A stretch of 64,000 nucleotides of DNA from Hyphomonadaceae bacterium (GCA_016791445.1 JAEUMP010000016.1:62001-126000), one strand, 5' to 3'; positions 41,675 to 50,916 are shown, counted from the stretch's first letter. Notes: generated by a model from the sequence alone, not told the origin. Translations and numbers: made by a program.

Positions 41675-43873
41675 TCAGGTGATGAAGTCGGCGATGGTGA
41701 TGGTGGCGGCGTTGATGCCGATGAGCAGCACGCTGTCGCCGCCGACGAAGGTCACGCGCGTGTCGCCGCCCACCTGCGTGATGACGGTGTTCGCAAACGT
41801 AGCGCCCGCATAGGTGGAGATATCGATCCGGTCGAGGCCGTCTTCCCAGCCGACGATGGCGTCTGCGCCCGAGCCGACCGCGAAGCGGAAGACGTCGCTG
41901 CCGGCGTTGCCGTACATCGTGTCCCCGCCGGCGCCGCCGATGATGGTGTCGTTGCCGGCGCCGCCGCGCAGATCGTCCGTGCCGGAGCCGCCGTCGATGA
42001 AGTCGTCGCCGTCGCCGCCCTGGATGAAGTCGTTGCCCGCTTCGCCGCGCAGCGTGTCGTTGTCGGCGCCGCCGTCGATGCTGTCGTCGTCGTCGCCGCC
42101 GCGCAGGTCATCGTTGCCGGCTTCGCCGATCAGCACGTCGCCGCCAGCGCCGCCCTGGGCGAAGTCGGCTCCCGCGCCGCCATAGAACGTGTCAGCGCCC
42201 GCGCCGCCGTCGAGGCTGTCGTCGCCGTCCTCGCCGTAGAGCTGGTCGTTGCCGTCTTCGCCGATCAGCACATCGGCGCCGGCGCCGCCACGGAGGAAGT
42301 CGTTGCCCGTGCCGCCATACATCGTGTCGGCGCCGAGACCTCCGTCCATGGCGTCGTCATTGGCGTAGCCGTACATCTGATCGTTGCCCGCGCCGCCGAT
42401 GACGGTGTCGTTGCCATCATCGCCCGCAAGGAAGTCGTTGCCGTCCTCGCCATAGACGATGTCCGCGCCCGCGCCGCCGGACACGGTGTCGTCGCCGACG
42501 CCGCCGTAGAGGAAGTCATCGCCGACTTCGCCCTGCAGGTTGTCGTTGTTGGCGCCCCCGTAGAGGAGATCCGCGCCATCCCCGCCGAGCAGCGAGTCAT
42601 TGCCCGCTTCGCCGAGAATGTAGTCCGCGCCGCCCTGCCCGCGCACGGTGTCATTGCCGGCGCCCGCATAGACGGCGTCATTGAAGGAGGTGCCGTAGAG
42701 ATCGTCCGCGAAGGACGAGCCCGACATGTTGATGTTGGTTTCGCGCGGATCGAAGATCGTCGCCATGATGACGTCGTCGGCGGGATCGGTATCCGTCCAG
42801 GTGACGACGAAGCGACCATCCGCAAGTGCAGCGACGTGCGGTGAGATCTGCGCGCCGGTAGTCGCGGTGTTCACCGTAAACGCCGCACCATCTAGCGTGC
42901 CGTTCGCGAAAACGACCTGTCCCTTGATGTCGCCGCCATTCTCGGTGTTCCCCCAGACGACCACGAATCGGCCGTCGGAGAGTGCGGCCACCGACGGCGC
43001 GCCAGATGACGACCCCCAGCCCGTTCCGACAGTGAACTCGGCGACGTCCTCGGCGCCGTCCGCCCGGTAGATCACGCTGCGGATCGTAAGGTCGTTGTTG
43101 GCGTAGGTTACGACAAAACGCCCGTCTGCCAGCGCCGTGACGACGGGAAGTCCGTCGGATTGGCCACCCACCGCCATGGTGAACTCGGTTCCGACCGGCG
43201 AACCCGTCGACGAAAAGATGCGCGCGCGGGATTCTATCGGACCGCTGTCAGCCCACGCCACGACGTAATTACCGTTCGACAGGGCGGTGAGCGATACGTT
43301 GCGACCCTGGGCGCCATAGACGCCAGCTGTCGTGTTCGCCGGGGTCAATGATGTGAGCAGATCGCCGTTGACAGCGTAGAAGTACAGACTGACCGCCCCG
43401 CCGGCGATGTTGCCGTCGTTCACCGCGATCGCGAAGCCGCCGGTGACCGGGTTGGCCGCCACGACGGGATCAAACTGTTCGCCGGCGCCGCCGCGAACAA
43501 GAAAGGTCGCAACGTCTATCGTGCCACTCGCTGAGTCCGCGTAGCGCACCTGCGCATACACGTCCTGACCGTCGCCGCCGCCGGCTGCGGGCGCCTGAGT
43601 CCAAACATAGACACGTCTTCCGTCCGTCAGCACTGCAGCGGTAAGTTGATCTCCGTTGATGCTCGAAGATGACTCAAGACTGAAGGCTGCAACGAGAGTG
43701 CCCCCTGCGGAATATCCGCGGATGGAGGGATCGGTGTCTGCCGTCCAACCAGCGGCGGCGCCGATCTGGAAACCACCGTTCGGCAGCGCCACCGCCCAGG
43801 GGTTTTTGTCGTTGTTGCCGCTGATCCCCATCGTCACGATGAAATCCGAGATCCACTTGAATGGCGTCGGCAT
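41675..43873 (-). CDS. Large RTX calcium-binding protein
   Basis: The 732-residue product has an N-terminal part of beta repeats, each with ALADGRFVVTW or a variant (four clear copies), then about 29 consecutive GGxGxDxUx nonapeptides that form a calcium beta-roll, then a C-terminal VFRFAVGSG region ending in ATITIADFIT typical of type I secretion signals. There are no cysteines. ATG 43873 is chosen with GGGAG about 11 nt upstream; GTG 43882 is possible. No canonical type I secretion genes are adjacent. It is likely secreted or a surface protein. Confidence 0.88.
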   Translation of the reverse strand: MPTPFKWISDFIVTMGISGNNDKNPWAVALPNGGFQIGAAAGWTADTDPSIRGYSAGGTLVAAFSLESSSSINGDQLTAAVLTDGRRVYVWTQAPAAGGGDGQDVYAQVRYADSASGTIDVATFLVRGGAGEQFDPVVAANPVTGGFAIAVNDGNIAGGAVSLYFYAVNGDLLTSLTPANTTAGVYGAQGRNVSLTALSNGNYVVAWADSGPIESRARIFSSTGSPVGTEFTMAVGGQSDGLPVVTALADGRFVVTYANNDLTIRSVIYRADGAEDVAEFTVGTGWGSSSGAPSVAALSDGRFVVVWGNTENGGDIKGQVVFANGTLDGAAFTVNTATTGAQISPHVAALADGRFVVTWTDTDPADDVIMATIFDPRETNINMSGSSFADDLYGTSFNDAVYAGAGNDTVRGQGGADYILGEAGNDSLLGGDGADLLYGGANNDNLQGEVGDDFLYGGVGDDTVSGGAGADIVYGEDGNDFLAGDDGNDTVIGGAGNDQMYGYANDDAMDGGLGADTMYGGTGNDFLRGGAGADVLIGEDGNDQLYGEDGDDSLDGGAGADTFYGGAGADFAQGGAGGDVLIGEAGNDDLRGGDDDDSIDGGADNDTLRGEAGNDFIQGGDGDDFIDGGSGTDDLRGGAGNDTIIGGAGGDTMYGNAGSDVFRFAVGSGADAIVGWEDGLDRIDISTYAGATFANTVITQVGGDTRVTFVGGDSVLLIGINAATITIADFIT
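41882..42661 (-). repeat. RTX nonapeptide-coding tandem repeats
   Basis: This 780-bp stretch is about 29 degenerate 27-bp units that code the beta-roll (GGAGNDT-type). On the plus strand it shows as repeated GTCGTTGCCGGC-like words. It is protein-coding repetition within the gene at 41675-43873. Confidence 0.85.
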
Positions 43874-44068
43874 CGTTCTCACTCCCCTGTTGCGCGTCCC
43901 GAACGAATTTCGCGCGGGAGCTTAGGCCACGCCCGCGCAGCGTCAATCAACATTCAGTGAAATCTCGCGATGCGGCGACGCACAATCGGGCCGCGCTTCC
44001 CGCGCTGTGACCGAGGTCACTTTCCGGCGATCCTTTCGCAAACGCGAAGCCGCTGCTAACGGTGACTC

Positions 44069-44476
44069 ATGTCGCAACATGCCGCCCTGCCCGCGCCTTC
44101 GCTCGACGACTTCGAGGCCATCGCCCGTGCGGCGTGGGCGGCGTTGCCGTCGCTGTTCACGCGGATGGCGGGCGATGTGATCTTCCGCATTGAGGACTTC
44201 GCGACGGAGGACGTGCTCGGCGATCTCGGCATCGAGGATCCGTTCGAGCTCACCGGCCTCTATTCCGGTGTCGATCTCACGCAGCAATCCATCGCCGATC
44301 CGAACGCGCAGGCGCCGATGGTATTTCTCTATCGCCGACCGATCCTCGACGAGTGGGCCGATCGCGGCGATGTCTCGCTGGGCGATCTCATCACGCATGT
44401 GCTGGTGCACGAGATCGGCCACCATTTCGGCCTGACCGACGAACACATGGACGCCATCCTCGAAGGCGCACATTGA
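44069..44476 (+). CDS. Zincin-like metallopeptidase family protein
   Basis: The 135-residue product has the HEIGHHFGL motif near its end (HExxH with a further His) and the family lead-in FELTGLYSGVDLTQQS and FLYRRPILDEW. This is the small DUF1025/zincin-1 family. Proteolytic activity is predicted, not shown. Its stop overlaps the next start (TTGA). Confidence 0.88.
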   Translation: MSQHAALPAPSLDDFEAIARAAWAALPSLFTRMAGDVIFRIEDFATEDVLGDLGIEDPFELTGLYSGVDLTQQSIADPNAQAPMVFLYRRPILDEWADRGDVSLGDLITHVLVHEIGHHFGLTDEHMDAILEGAH

Positions 44477-45087
44477 GCGCGCGCCGCGATCTCGATCGCA
44501 GCAGTGCGAAGCCCGGCGCGTCGCGCGGCGCATTTTCGGATGTCGTGCGCGCTGTGTGCGGGGGCTATCTGCGGCTCGGCGGATGGAAGCTGCAGGGCGA
44601 CTGGCCGGGACTGGACAAGGCGGTGCTGCTCGCCGCGCCGCACACGTCGAACTGGGACGGCATCAACATGCTCGCGACAGCGGGCGCCTATCGCATCAAG
44701 CTGCGCTGGATGGGAAAGAAGAGCCTCGTGGCCGGGCCGTTCGGCGGCATTGTGCGCTGGCTGGGCTGCGTGCCCATCGACCGCTCCGCCGCGCATGACG
44801 TGGTCGCGCAGATGAAACGCGCCTTCGCGAACGAGGACCGCCTCGTGCTTGCAATTCCGCCGGAAGGTTCACGCTCCCGCGTGACGGAATGGAAGCGCGG
44901 CTACTACCACATCGCCCACGGCGCGGGCGTGCCCATCGTGCTCGCGGTGCTCGACTATGGCGCGCGAACGGTGACGCTCAGCGGCGTGCTGGAAACGAGC
45001 GGCGACTACGACGCCGACTTCGCGTGGATACGCGCGCACTATGAAGGCGCGCGCGCGAAATTCCCGGAGCGGTTTGCGATCGGGTGA
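44473..45087 (+). CDS. Lysophospholipid acyltransferase (PlsC-like)
   Basis: The 204-residue product has the NHX4D-type motif PHTSNWDG, the LGCVPIDRS strand and PEGSRSR, all of the LPLAT/PlsC family. TTG 44473 is the start that overlaps the metallopeptidase stop; no better ATG keeps the motif spacing. It probably acylates lysophospholipids or a related lipid. The two genes form a coupled pair. Confidence 0.85.
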   Translation: MSARRDLDRSSAKPGASRGAFSDVVRAVCGGYLRLGGWKLQGDWPGLDKAVLLAAPHTSNWDGINMLATAGAYRIKLRWMGKKSLVAGPFGGIVRWLGCVPIDRSAAHDVVAQMKRAFANEDRLVLAIPPEGSRSRVTEWKRGYYHIAHGAGVPIVLAVLDYGARTVTLSGVLETSGDYDADFAWIRAHYEGARAKFPERFAIG

Positions 45088-45090
45088 GAA

Positions 45091-45474
45091 CTACTGCCGC
45101 TTCAGCCGGGAGTCCGGCACCGCGTTGCGGCTCGCCATGCCCATGCGCGAGCGGCAGTATTCCTCGGGATCCTGCGCGACCGGGTTGGCGATGCCGATTT
45201 CCGATTGCTTGGCCGCCGCGCGATTGATGCAGCGATCATAGGCGCGCGCGTCTCGACGGCGCTGGTCGGGCGTGCGGGGATCGCCGTCGGGCGCGACGAC
45301 CGGGCGGTCGATGGCGCCGGGAATGTTGATGGAGCCGTCGTCGCGCTCGGGCTCCTTCGGCGGCAGCGCGATGACGGCGCCGCTGTCCTGCGCGGTCGCG
45401 GTCGTGGCGAGCAGGCCGGCGCCGAAGAAACTCGCGGCGAGAAGCGCGGCGGCGGCAAGGCGGATGCGGGTCAT
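45091..45474 (-). CDS. Hypothetical secreted protein
   Basis: The 127-residue product has a clear signal peptide (RLAAAALLAASFFGAGLLA, cut near ATA-QDS), then a Pro/Asp-rich acidic region and a C-terminal part with two cysteines (YDRCINRAA, EYCRSRMG) that may form a disulfide. The family is not recognised. It is convergent with the acyltransferase gene (3 bp). Confidence 0.7.
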   Translation of the reverse strand: MTRIRLAAAALLAASFFGAGLLATTATAQDSGAVIALPPKEPERDDGSINIPGAIDRPVVAPDGDPRTPDQRRRDARAYDRCINRAAAKQSEIGIANPVAQDPEEYCRSRMGMASRNAVPDSRLKRQ

Positions 45475-45989
45475 GCGATTGCGTCTCCGTACGGGCGATC
45501 GGGTCGAACGCCCCGTTTGGGGTCCATTGCAGGCGGAGTTATGGCGCGCGACCGGTGAAGCCAGAGCGCCGAAACCGCGCCACGACGCCGCGTTTGCACG
45601 CGCGACGCAACTTTTTTCGCCTGCGGCCGCGTTGCGGGCGGAAGCCGCGCAAGACCTCGCGGCCCTGACAGACGACGCCGTTGAGCAGAACCGAGTATTC
45701 GCCTGCCGCGAAGTCCGCACGGGCGACCGAACACCCCTGGCAAGTTGTATACAGGCCCGTTCAAATGAAATGTCGTCCAGAATCATCAACTGGACTTTCC
45801 CGCCGCCGGAATATTTGCAACGCATTTACTCAGGCCGAGGGGAAAGGCTGATCAGGCTTACTCGCCTGATCTGGGAGGGGACTGTCGGTTTTCATCCATG
45901 GCGGGAATTCGCCTCTCGCGCGAGGGCGTTTGTTTCGTTGCAGTTGCGAAACTAGCGTCCGGCGCGAAATCCAGAAGGGGTTAAGGTTA
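45475..45989. other. 515-bp gap without a gene
   Basis: No frame here has good start, codon use and length. It separates divergent genes, so promoters for both the secreted protein (left) and the lipoprotein (right) should be within it. A perfect 8-bp inverted repeat at 45850-45871 and an AT-richer stretch at 45740-45840 are the only structures seen. Confidence 0.55.
45850..45871. promoter_or_regulatory. Candidate operator: GATCAGGC inverted repeat
   Basis: GATCAGGC (45850-45857) and GCCTGATC (45864-45871) are a perfect inverted repeat with a 6-nt spacer, about 120 bp upstream of the lipoprotein start. The size and symmetry suit a dimeric regulator. No T-run follows, so a terminator is unlikely. 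Confidence 0.4.
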
Positions 45990-46511
45990 ATGAAGATCAC
46001 GCGTCTCCTCATCGTCGCCGGCATCGCCGTCGTCGTCGCCGCCTGCGCCACGGGCCGCACCGGCAACAAGTCCCTCGAGGCGTACTGCGCCATCGAAGGC
46101 AACACCGACACCGACATCTGCAAGGTGAACACCGCCGCCGTGAACCGCGACAACGCCACGCGCGCTGTCGCCGACAAGGGCGTCGCGGACGCCGCGCGCG
46201 CGCAAGCCACGGCTGACCAGGCGCTCGCGCGTCAGGACGGCGTCTACTGCGAAACCCGCACGCTGAACCGCACCGACACGGGCACCTGCTCGGCCGGCTA
46301 CACGCTCGTGGGTTGCGCGCAGTCGCGCTACACGACGCGTTCGGGCGGCCCGACGGTCATGCGCGAAATCGACGACACGCACTGCCGCTTCGCGACCAAG
46401 GTCCTCGAGATCAAGGCGCGCTGCTGCATGGTCGGCGCCGCCGCCGCCCCGAAGGAAGAAGTGACGCCGGCCCCGCGCGGCCAGCAAGCGGCGCCGCAAC
46501 GCACGTCGTAA
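45990..46511 (+). CDS. Hypothetical lipoprotein
   Basis: The 173-residue product starts MKITRLLIVAGIAVVVAAC, a lipoprotein signal with the lipid-accepting Cys at residue 19. The mature part has an Ala/Asp-rich helix (ADKGVADAARAQATADQALAR) and a Cys-rich segment with about eight cysteines. An outer-membrane or periplasmic structural role is possible; no family is named. AAGGGG precedes ATG 45990 by about 9 nt. A strong terminator follows. Confidence 0.72.
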   Translation: MKITRLLIVAGIAVVVAACATGRTGNKSLEAYCAIEGNTDTDICKVNTAAVNRDNATRAVADKGVADAARAQATADQALARQDGVYCETRTLNRTDTGTCSAGYTLVGCAQSRYTTRSGGPTVMREIDDTHCRFATKVLEIKARCCMVGAAAAPKEEVTPAPRGQQAAPQRTS

Positions 46512-46535
46512 GCGCCAGCGTCACCGCTGAAACGG

Positions 46536-46566
46536 AAAGCCCCGGTCGCAAGACCGGGGCTTTTTC
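46536..46566 (+). terminator. Intrinsic terminator after the lipoprotein gene
   Basis: AAAGCCCCGGTC (46536-46547) pairs with GACCGGGGCTTT (46552-46563) around a 4-nt loop, followed by TTTTCG. It may also serve the convergent thpR gene. Confidence 0.9.
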
Positions 46567-46573
46567 GTTGGCC

Positions 46574-47122
46574 CTACCCCGCCAGCGGATAGCTCGCTTC
46601 TTCGGAATAAAGGCTCGGCGCGTTGCGGCGGACATGGCTCGACAGGAGGAAGAAGGCGTCCGCGGTCCAGCTCTCGCTTTCGTAGAGCGCGAGACGCTTC
46701 TCGAAGGCGATGGCGCGATCGAGCGTCGTGCCCGCAAGATAGGCGACCGTCATGTGCGGGCGGAACTTGTGTTCGGACGGCGCGATCCTGCAGCGCCGTG
46801 CGGCGCGATCGCAGTCCGCCGCCAGCGCCGCCAGCGCCGCGCTTTCCGCCAGGCCGAGCCAAAGCGCGCCCGGCGCCTCGCGCCCGAAGAAACCGGCGCC
46901 TTTCAGTTTCAGCTCGAAGCGCGCGTGCTTCAGCGCCACCTCGCCGAGTTCCGCATCGAGATCCCCCGCCACATTCTCGGCGATCTCTCCGTAGAATCTG
47001 AGCGTCACATGCAGGTTCTCGCGCGGTCGCCAGCGCGCGCCGGGCACGCCGCGCTGCAGCGGGGCCACGCGCGCGGCGATCTCGTCGGGGACGTCGAGAG
47101 CGGCGAAGAGACGGAGGGACAC
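46574..47122 (-). CDS. thpR: RNA 2',3'-cyclic phosphodiesterase ThpR
   Basis: The 182-residue 2H-phosphoesterase has two catalytic HxT motifs, HVTLRF and HMTVAY, about 85 residues apart, and the family start RLFAALDVPDE. It opens 2',3'-cyclic phosphates on RNA ends. GTG 47122 is chosen because it puts SLRLFAALD at the N terminus. It is divergent from the DUF502 gene with 92 bp between starts. Confidence 0.9.
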   Translation of the reverse strand: MSLRLFAALDVPDEIAARVAPLQRGVPGARWRPRENLHVTLRFYGEIAENVAGDLDAELGEVALKHARFELKLKGAGFFGREAPGALWLGLAESAALAALAADCDRAARRCRIAPSEHKFRPHMTVAYLAGTTLDRAIAFEKRLALYESESWTADAFFLLSSHVRRNAPSLYSEEASYPLAG

Positions 47123-47214
47123 ACGACTTCTCCCGGGGCGCCACACGAGACCCGCTGTTGCATTGCAGCGCCACCCCCGATCATGCGAGGTCGGCGCAAA
47201 GGAGATGCGGCGCC

Positions 47215-47910
47215 ATGAAGAGTACGGCAAGCGAATGGTTTGCGACCTGGACGCGCACGGTCGTGATCGGCGCGCTGACGCTGCTGCCGTTCGGACTGGC
47301 GCTGTGGGTGCTGTGGCTGGTGATGCAGGTGGCGGCGTTCGTCGGCGGCATCATCGCGCACCCGTTCATGAGCGGGATTGCGCGCACCGCGCCGGGCATC
47401 GGCGAGGCCTTCGACAATCCGGTCATTTCATTCACGCTCCAGATCGCCTTCGCGCTCGCGCTGCTGACCACGGTCGGCGCCCTTGCCGGCAATATGCTGG
47501 GGCGCACTTTCGGCGCGATGGCGGCGCGCGTGATCGGCCGCATTCCCATCGCCAACACGGTGTTCTCCTCCGCGCGCAAACTGATCGAGAGCTTCCAGTC
47601 CCCTGCGGAGAACGCGCAGAAGGTCGTGCTGATCGAGTTTCCGTCGCCGGAGATGAAGGCCATCGGTTTCGTGACGCGCCGCTTCACCGCCGCCGACACG
47701 GGCGAGGATCTCGCCGCCGTCTATGTGCCGACGACGCCGAACCCGACATCCGGCTATGTGGAAATCGTCCCCGCGGCGCGCCTCGTCTGGCTCGACTGGT
47801 CCGCGAACGAGGCGATCCAGTTCATCGTATCGGCGGGCGTGGCGGCGCCGGACGGCATACGCTACCGCCCCTCCGGACCGCCGCCCCCGATCATCGATCC
47901 GGGAACATGA
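47215..47910 (+). CDS. DUF502 family membrane protein
   Basis: The 231-residue product has two hydrophobic segments (about 15-45 and 65-90) and the DUF502 core GRTFGAMAARVIGRIPIANTVFSSARKL (read as separate blocks) followed by VVLIEFPSPEMKAIGFVTR and VYVPTTPNPTSGYVEIVP. The function is unknown. ATG 47215 has AAAGGAGATG upstream. Confidence 0.88.
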   Translation: MKSTASEWFATWTRTVVIGALTLLPFGLALWVLWLVMQVAAFVGGIIAHPFMSGIARTAPGIGEAFDNPVISFTLQIAFALALLTTVGALAGNMLGRTFGAMAARVIGRIPIANTVFSSARKLIESFQSPAENAQKVVLIEFPSPEMKAIGFVTRRFTAADTGEDLAAVYVPTTPNPTSGYVEIVPAARLVWLDWSANEAIQFIVSAGVAAPDGIRYRPSGPPPPIIDPGT

Positions 47911-48020
47911 CGCGCGCGACGCGCGATCCGGCCCACCGTAGGTCGCGCCCGCTGCACTGAGAGTGTCGTTAACCCAAACACTTAAGCCAGTGGGAACCTG
48001 CGCCATGCCATGAGCCGCGC

Positions 48021-49376
48021 ATGACCGCCGACGCCCAACATTCAAACAATGCCGAGACCTTCATCGCCGTTGCGGAGTCGCGACGGGATTCGCTGATGCA
48101 GCGGCTGGTGCTGGCGACCGTCCTGCTCGCATTCTGCCTGCTGTTCACGGGCAATACGGTGCTGTCGGTCGGCTGGTATCTCCTGGCCGTCGGCACGCAG
48201 GTTCTCGACCGCGCGGTCGTGCAGCGCTTCCTTCTCGCCGACGCCGACTCCAGGCCCGTCATGGCGCGCGCGCTGACGGTGTCGATTTCGGTGGCGACGA
48301 CGACGTGGTCGCTTTCTTTCCTGCTGTTGTGGATGCTCGGCGGTCCGTACGGCATGGTCGCTGCGGCGCTCACCTGCGCGGGATCGATGCTGCATGTGGC
48401 CATTTCCTGTTACCACTCGCCGCGTCTGTTCTGGCTGATCCTGTCGCCGTATGTGGCGATGCTGCTCGGGCCGATGGTTCTGCTCAGCACGCTCTCCGGC
48501 GCGCTGCCGCCTCTGGTCGGCGCGGGCCTCCTGATGGCGGCGCTGGGCTTTGTCGCCAACTTCGTCGCGTCCTACACGCAACTGCGCAAGGTGACCGAGA
48601 AGGTGCACGCCGCGCGCGCGGAAGCCGACGAGCGCCGCGTGGAAGCGGAAAAGGCCAACGCCGCGAAATCCGAATTCCTCGCCACCATGAGCCATGAGTT
48701 GCGGACGCCGCTGAACGCCGTGATCGGCTATTCCGAGATCCTCGAAGAGGAACTCGCCGTCGAAGGCCGCGACTCCGGCGTCCGCGACGCGCAGCGCATC
48801 CGCATCGCCGGGCGACACCTGCTGACGCTGATCAACGACATTCTCGATCTCTCAAAGATCGAAGCCGGGCGTTTCGAAGTATCGCTGCGCGAGAGCGACA
48901 TCGGCCAGATCGTCCAGGACGTGGCGGCGACGATGGAGCCCGCCGTCAAGGCCAACGGCAATGCGCTCAAGGTCGCCTGCTCGCTCGAGGGCGTCGCGAT
49001 GACGGACGAAGTCCTCGTGAAGCAATGCCTGCTGAACCTCCTGTCCAACGCCAACAAGTTCACGAAGGACGGGCGCGTGGGACTCGCCGTATCGCGCGAC
49101 GGTGATGTCGTGCGCTTCGTCGTCGTCGATACCGGCATCGGCATGAGCGAAGAGCAGATGGCGGGCCTCTTCCAGCCCTTCGTCCAGGCTGACGCGTCGC
49201 TGACGCGCCGTTTCGGCGGCACCGGCCTCGGCCTTGCGATCACGCGCCGTCTCGCGCGCCTGCTCGGCGGGGACGTGACGGTGACGAGCGCGCTCGGCGT
49301 CGGCTCGACCTTCACGCTGACGATCTCGGTTGCGGCGGCCGCCATTGAACCGGAAGAAGTCGCACGGGCCGCGTGA
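48021..49376 (+). CDS. Membrane sensor histidine kinase
   Basis: The 451-residue product has six hydrophobic helices in the first 190 residues, a short coiled coil (AEADERRVEAEKANAAK), then a HisKA domain with His225 (ATMSHELRTPLNAVIGYSE) and a HATPase with NLLSNANKFT, DTGIGM and GTGLGLAITRRL. There is no receiver domain and no regulator gene next to it, so it is an orphan. The signal is unknown. Confidence 0.9.
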   Translation: MTADAQHSNNAETFIAVAESRRDSLMQRLVLATVLLAFCLLFTGNTVLSVGWYLLAVGTQVLDRAVVQRFLLADADSRPVMARALTVSISVATTTWSLSFLLLWMLGGPYGMVAAALTCAGSMLHVAISCYHSPRLFWLILSPYVAMLLGPMVLLSTLSGALPPLVGAGLLMAALGFVANFVASYTQLRKVTEKVHAARAEADERRVEAEKANAAKSEFLATMSHELRTPLNAVIGYSEILEEELAVEGRDSGVRDAQRIRIAGRHLLTLINDILDLSKIEAGRFEVSLRESDIGQIVQDVAATMEPAVKANGNALKVACSLEGVAMTDEVLVKQCLLNLLSNANKFTKDGRVGLAVSRDGDVVRFVVVDTGIGMSEEQMAGLFQPFVQADASLTRRFGGTGLGLAITRRLARLLGGDVTVTSALGVGSTFTLTISVAAAAIEPEEVARAA

Positions 49377-49425
49377 CCGCGCGCCCCCGACGGACTAGGC
49401 TCCTCGCATAACCGGGGAGGCAATC

Positions 49426-49827
49426 ATGTCCGCTGAGAACGTGGCGATCATCCGCAAGCTCTATGACGCCTTCGCCGTCGGCGACGTGCCGGGTGTGCTC
49501 GGCGCGATGAGCCCGTCCATCGTCTGGAACGAGGCGGAGAACTTCCCCTACGCGGACGGCAATCCCTACGTGGGGCCAGAGGCGGTCGCGAACGGCGTCT
49601 TCATGCGCTGCGGCACGGAGTGGGACGGCTTCACCGTGACCATCGACGAAATCCTCGACGCGGGCGAAACCATCCTCGCGCTCGGTCGCTATTCCGGCGT
49701 TTACAAGACAACGGGGAAAGCGATGAACGCCCAGCTCGCCCACGTCTGGCGCATCAAGGACGGCAAGATCGCGCAATTCCAGCAATACACCGACACCGCG
49801 CAGGCGCAGCGCGTCACGACGGCCTGA
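49426..49827 (+). CDS. SnoaL-like / NTF2-fold protein
   Basis: The 133-residue product has the NTF2 cone pattern: IIRKLYDAFAVGDVPGVLGAM, then NEAENFPYADGNPYVGPEAV and VWRIKDGKIAQFQQYTDTA at the end. Proteins of this kind act as isomerases, hydrolases or ligand binders; no substrate is visible. GGGGAGG precedes ATG 49426. It converges on the Tas-like gene. Confidence 0.85.
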   Translation: MSAENVAIIRKLYDAFAVGDVPGVLGAMSPSIVWNEAENFPYADGNPYVGPEAVANGVFMRCGTEWDGFTVTIDEILDAGETILALGRYSGVYKTTGKAMNAQLAHVWRIKDGKIAQFQQYTDTAQAQRVTTA

Positions 49828-49836
49828 AGCGGCCGC

Positions 49837-50916
49837 TCACGGGCACGGATTCGGGCGCGCCTTGTGGATGTCGTCCACGCGCTTCTGCATCTCGTCGGTC
49901 CAGGTGATGTCGAAGGCCGCCATGTCGGCCTCGAACTGTTCGACTGTGGTGGCGCCGAAGATCGTCGAGGTGGTCCACGGGCGCGTGTCGACGAATTTGA
50001 GCGCCAGCGCCGTCGGCGACACGCTCAGCTCCGCGGCGAGATCGAGATAGGCGTTGATCGCCGCATCCGCGCCCACGCCTTCGTAGCGATTGAGCCGCTG
50101 GAACATCTTCTTGCGTGAGCCTTCCGGCATCGCGCCGTCGCGATACTTGCCTGTCAGATACCCCTGCCCCAGCGGCGAGTAGGCGAGCAGGCCGACCTGC
50201 TCGCGCATCGCGATCTCCGCGAGTCCGCCCGTCTCGAACGTGCGGTTGACGAGATTGTAGGCGTTCTGGATCGAGGCCATGCGCGGCAGGCCGCGCCGCT
50301 CCGATTCCGCGATGAAGCGCATCACGCCCCATGGGCTTTCGTTCGACACGCCGATGTGGCGGATGCGACCGGCCTTCACATGCGCATCGAGGGATTCAAG
50401 GATTGTCTCGAACTTCTCCCACTCGCCCGCGTCGGCGTAGTCCCGGTAGGTCTGGAAGCCGAAGCCGGCGTAGCCGCGGTCCGGCCAGTGCAACTGGTAG
50501 AGATCGATATAGTCCGTCTGCAGGCGCTTGAGACTCGCGGTGATTGCATAGTCGATCTGCTGGCGGGTCTGGCGCGTCATGCCGCCGTCGAGCGGGCCGT
50601 CATTCGCCGAGACGCCGCCTTGCCGGGTCCAGATCATCGGGCTGCGGCCGGCGATCTTGGTGGCGAGGATCACCTTGTCGCGATTGCCCCGCGCCTTGAA
50701 CCAGGTCCCGATGATCCGCTCGGTGTTGCCCTGCGTCTCGGGCTTCGGCGGGACCGTGTACATTTCCGCCGTGTCGAAGAAGTTGATCCCGCGATCGAGG
50801 GACATGTCCATCTGCGCGTGGCCGAAGGCTTCGTCGTTCTGTTCGCCCCACATCATGGTGCCGAGGCACGCGGCGGAAACCTGGAGGCCGGTGCGGCCGA
50901 GTGGACGGTACTGCAT
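49837..50916 (-). CDS. Aldo/keto reductase, Tas-like
   Basis: The 359-residue NADP(H)-dependent aldo/keto reductase closely follows E. coli Tas in order and motifs: QYRPLGRTGLQVS, GTMMWGEQN, NFFDTAEMYTVPPKPETQG (Asp-Tyr catalytic pair), KRLQTDYIDLYQLHWPDR, IGVSNESPWGVMR and TIFGATTVEQ. Tas affects tyrosine-dependent growth under starvation in E. coli; a precise substrate is unknown. Confidence 0.9.
   Translation of the reverse strand: MQYRPLGRTGLQVSAACLGTMMWGEQNDEAFGHAQMDMSLDRGINFFDTAEMYTVPPKPETQGNTERIIGTWFKARGNRDKVILATKIAGRSPMIWTRQGGVSANDGPLDGGMTRQTRQQIDYAITASLKRLQTDYIDLYQLHWPDRGYAGFGFQTYRDYADAGEWEKFETILESLDAHVKAGRIRHIGVSNESPWGVMRFIAESERRGLPRMASIQNAYNLVNRTFETGGLAEIAMREQVGLLAYSPLGQGYLTGKYRDGAMPEGSRKKMFQRLNRYEGVGADAAINAYLDLAAELSVSPTALALKFVDTRPWTTSTIFGATTVEQFEADMAAFDITWTDEMQKRVDDIHKARPNPCP

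Noticed and set aside
41882-42661. CRISPR-like or satellite tandem repeat
   Set aside because: The 27-bp units are in frame and code GGxGxDxUx nonapeptides; there are no unique spacers.
45471-45764. 97-residue minus-strand frame in the 515-bp gap
   Set aside because: It is Arg-rich, lacks a ribosome binding site and a protein-like pattern, and overlaps the start of the secreted-protein gene.
47969-47985. TTAA-9 nt-TTAA as a CtrA site upstream of the orphan kinase
   Set aside because: The CtrA consensus needs a 7-nt spacer; the spacing here is 9 and there is no second support.
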